Below, piece after piece: positions 3,946-5,267 of a DNA stretch of 5,267 nucleotides. The position numbers and the translations under genes are program-made. Numbering within the stretch: position 1 is the stretch's first letter; each line of letters starts with the position of its first letter. The notes under the pieces were generated by a model. It had not been told where the DNA came from. It did no database searches and was given only the letters and a program-made list of their open reading frames with translations. Source of the DNA: Verrucomicrobiota bacterium (GTDB lineage Bacteria > Verrucomicrobiota > Kiritimatiellia > UBA8416 > JAIOPI01); NCBI GenBank assembly GCA_027620105.1, contig JAQCIA010000172.1:1-5267 (forward strand), given 5' to 3'.

Positions 3946-5267
3946 ATGCCCGCCCCCTTGGCCAACCAACCGAACAATTCCGCTTCGGCGGGTCCCACCG
4001 AGCCCCGCGGCCGGGATGAGCCCACGGTCTATCTGGAACCCGCCGCGCCCATCCCTGCGGTTGCGCTCACCACCCACGGCAGTCCGGCCCCCTCGCAGAC
4101 CACCCGTGCCTACCAGATTCTCTGTGAGATCGGCCGCGGCGGCATGAGCGTTGTCTCGTTGGCGCGCGATACGAAACTCGGGCGCTTTGTCGCGCTGAAG
4201 CGCCTCGGCGCCATCTGGCGCGCACAGCCCGAGATGCAGGAGCGTTTCCAGCGCGAAGCCCGCCTCATCGCCTCTCTGAGCCACATTCACATCGTGCGCC
4301 TCTTCGATGTGGGCGAGGATGCCGAGGGCCCGTTCCTGGTCATGGAGTACGTCCCCGGACCCGCCAAGTCGGTGCTGCCGGACCGCCCGCCACCCTCGCT
4401 GAACCTCGAACAGAAGGTCGAGCAGAACCGCGGTCCGCTTTGGCCGCGTGAGGCCGTCAGCATCGTGCGCAAACTCTGCGGCGCCGTCGACTATGCCCAC
4501 CGCCACGGCGTCATCCACCGCGATCTGAAACCCTCCAACATCCTGCTCGATGAGTTCGGCGAACCGCGCGTCGTCGACTTCGGCCTTGCCTGCCACGCAA
4601 CGCCCGCGGACGCCGCACTCACGGCCACCGGCACACGCCTGCTCTCGCTCGGCTTCGGCGCACCCGAACAGGAACTGGACGCCGGGCTCGCCACCGCGTG
4701 CTCCGACGTCTACAGCCTGGGCGGCGTGCTGTATTTCTGCCTGACCGGCGAAAACCCGCGCTTCTTCCGCGACAGCCGCGTCGTCGACTATCTGCGGCCG
4801 GCCATGCTCAAGGCCCTCGACCGCGACCCCGCCCAGCGTTGGCGAACCCCGGCGGACTTTGCCGAGGCGCTGGCCGAATCCGTCGCCGACTACCTCTCCC
4901 CCGTCAGCGACGTGGGGATGTGGCGTTGCAAGTGGTGCAACGCGCTCAACCCGCTCTCTGCCCGGCACTGCCACCAATGCCAGTGGGACGGCATGGAGGC
5001 CTGCCCCGAATGTAAGGGCGAAACTCGCGTCGGCGTCCGCTTCTGCGCCTCCTGCGGCACCGACATCAAGGCCTTCGAGGATCTGCGCACGCTCGCGCAA
5101 CGGCTGCGCGATTACCGCCGGCAACGCGACTTTTCCCGTCTGCAAGAGTCCGCCGAAGCGGCCGGCCAGTTTCAGGCGCGCGGCCCGCGCGGGCGGGAGC
5201 TCCTGCGCCGCATCCATGAGCTGGGCGACACCGCTTCCTGGGCCCAGCAGCGCAAGGAGGTGATCGG
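3946..5267 (+). CDS. Ser/Thr protein kinase with C-terminal zinc ribbons (runs off the right edge)
   Basis: A Hanks-type kinase; 440 residues are visible without a stop. A Pro/Ala-rich N-terminal tail (1-54) precedes the catalytic domain: glycine loop GRGGMS (63-68), ATP-binding VALK with Lys85, helix-C Glu104, HRDLKPSN (191-198) with catalytic Asp193, DFG (211-213), APE (239-241) and SDVYSLGGVLY (253-263). All the active-site residues are present, so it should phosphorylate proteins. Two Cys4 zinc ribbons follow: Cys328/331/342/345 and Cys353/356/367/370, then a charged helical stretch (375-440). No membrane segment is seen in the visible part, so it looks cytoplasmic so far. There are two oddities: eight residues instead of about four between Gly-Thr (229-230) and APE, and a short C-lobe, with only about 18 residues between LTG and the MLKAL helix. 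No Shine-Dalgarno precedes ATG 3946 and ACCTC (3940-3944) is its opposite; a TTG at 3904 is a less likely start. Substrates are unknown. Confidence 0.88.
   Translation, partial: MPAPLANQPNNSASAGPTEPRGRDEPTVYLEPAAPIPAVALTTHGSPAPSQTTRAYQILCEIGRGGMSVVSLARDTKLGRFVALKRLGAIWRAQPEMQERFQREARLIASLSHIHIVRLFDVGEDAEGPFLVMEYVPGPAKSVLPDRPPPSLNLEQKVEQNRGPLWPREAVSIVRKLCGAVDYAHRHGVIHRDLKPSNILLDEFGEPRVVDFGLACHATPADAALTATGTRLLSLGFGAPEQELDAGLATACSDVYSLGGVLYFCLTGENPRFFRDSRVVDYLRPAMLKALDRDPAQRWRTPADFAEALAESVADYLSPVSDVGMWRCKWCNALNPLSARHCHQCQWDGMEACPECKGETRVGVRFCASCGTDIKAFEDLRTLAQRLRDYRRQRDFSRLQESAEAAGQFQARGPRGRELLRRIHELGDTASWAQQRKEVI

Noticed and set aside
3862..5217. A 451-residue open frame on the minus strand opposite the kinase
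   Set aside because: It lies antisense to the kinase, whose HRD, DFG and APE motifs prove the plus-strand frame; its Ala/Gly/Val-rich translation has no domain.

Overview
The window reads as a piece of a Gram-negative-like, probably uncultured bacterial genome, perhaps of the PVC group (Kiritimatiellae, Lentisphaerota or a relative). That placement is inference. It rests on a high-G+C background, a REP-associated tyrosine transposase with a C-terminal helix-turn-helix extension, and a Ser/Thr kinase joined to Cys4 zinc ribbons, a combination I associate with those phyla. No rRNA or tRNA gene is visible to settle it.

Layout. Bases 1-933 hold two minus-strand sugar genes: an RmlC-like cupin (sugar epimerase type) whose stop codon overlaps the GTG start of a family 2 glycosyltransferase that runs off the left edge. 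They look like the start of a surface-polysaccharide operon, and their G+C (roughly 50%) is lower than that of the rest. Bases 1014-1301 hold a small DUF6788-like protein, also on the minus strand, with a good sigma70-type promoter and a palindrome over its -10 box. Bases 1302-1485 are a repeat-rich divergent spacer. Bases 1486-2538 encode a 350-residue RAYT (HUH/Y1 transposase) on the plus strand. Bases 2540-2604 carry a hairpin and three 15-bp repeats. Bases 2597-2761 hold what looks like the C-terminal helix-turn-helix of a second, lost RAYT. It overlaps by ATGA the start of a membrane fatty-acid desaturase (2758-3816). A 129-bp spacer with a promoter-like -10 leads to a Ser/Thr protein kinase (3946 to the right edge, incomplete).

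The most interesting signal is the organisation around the transposase. An imperfect inverted repeat of 22 bp (17 of 22 positions identical by eye) brackets the gene at 1422-1443 and 2540-2561. Each copy has short tandem repeats on its outer side. A third, unrelated perfect 8-bp hairpin places the transposase ATG exactly in its loop. This is what one would expect of a REP/RAYT unit with self-control, but copies of the repeats elsewhere in the genome would have to be shown.

No single pathway links all the genes. The left pair serves glycan assembly, the middle is mobile or domesticated-mobile DNA, and the right side is a lipid-modifying enzyme followed by a separately transcribed signalling kinase. 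Two of the main genes (glycosyltransferase and kinase) have no stop codon inside the window and are therefore partial.
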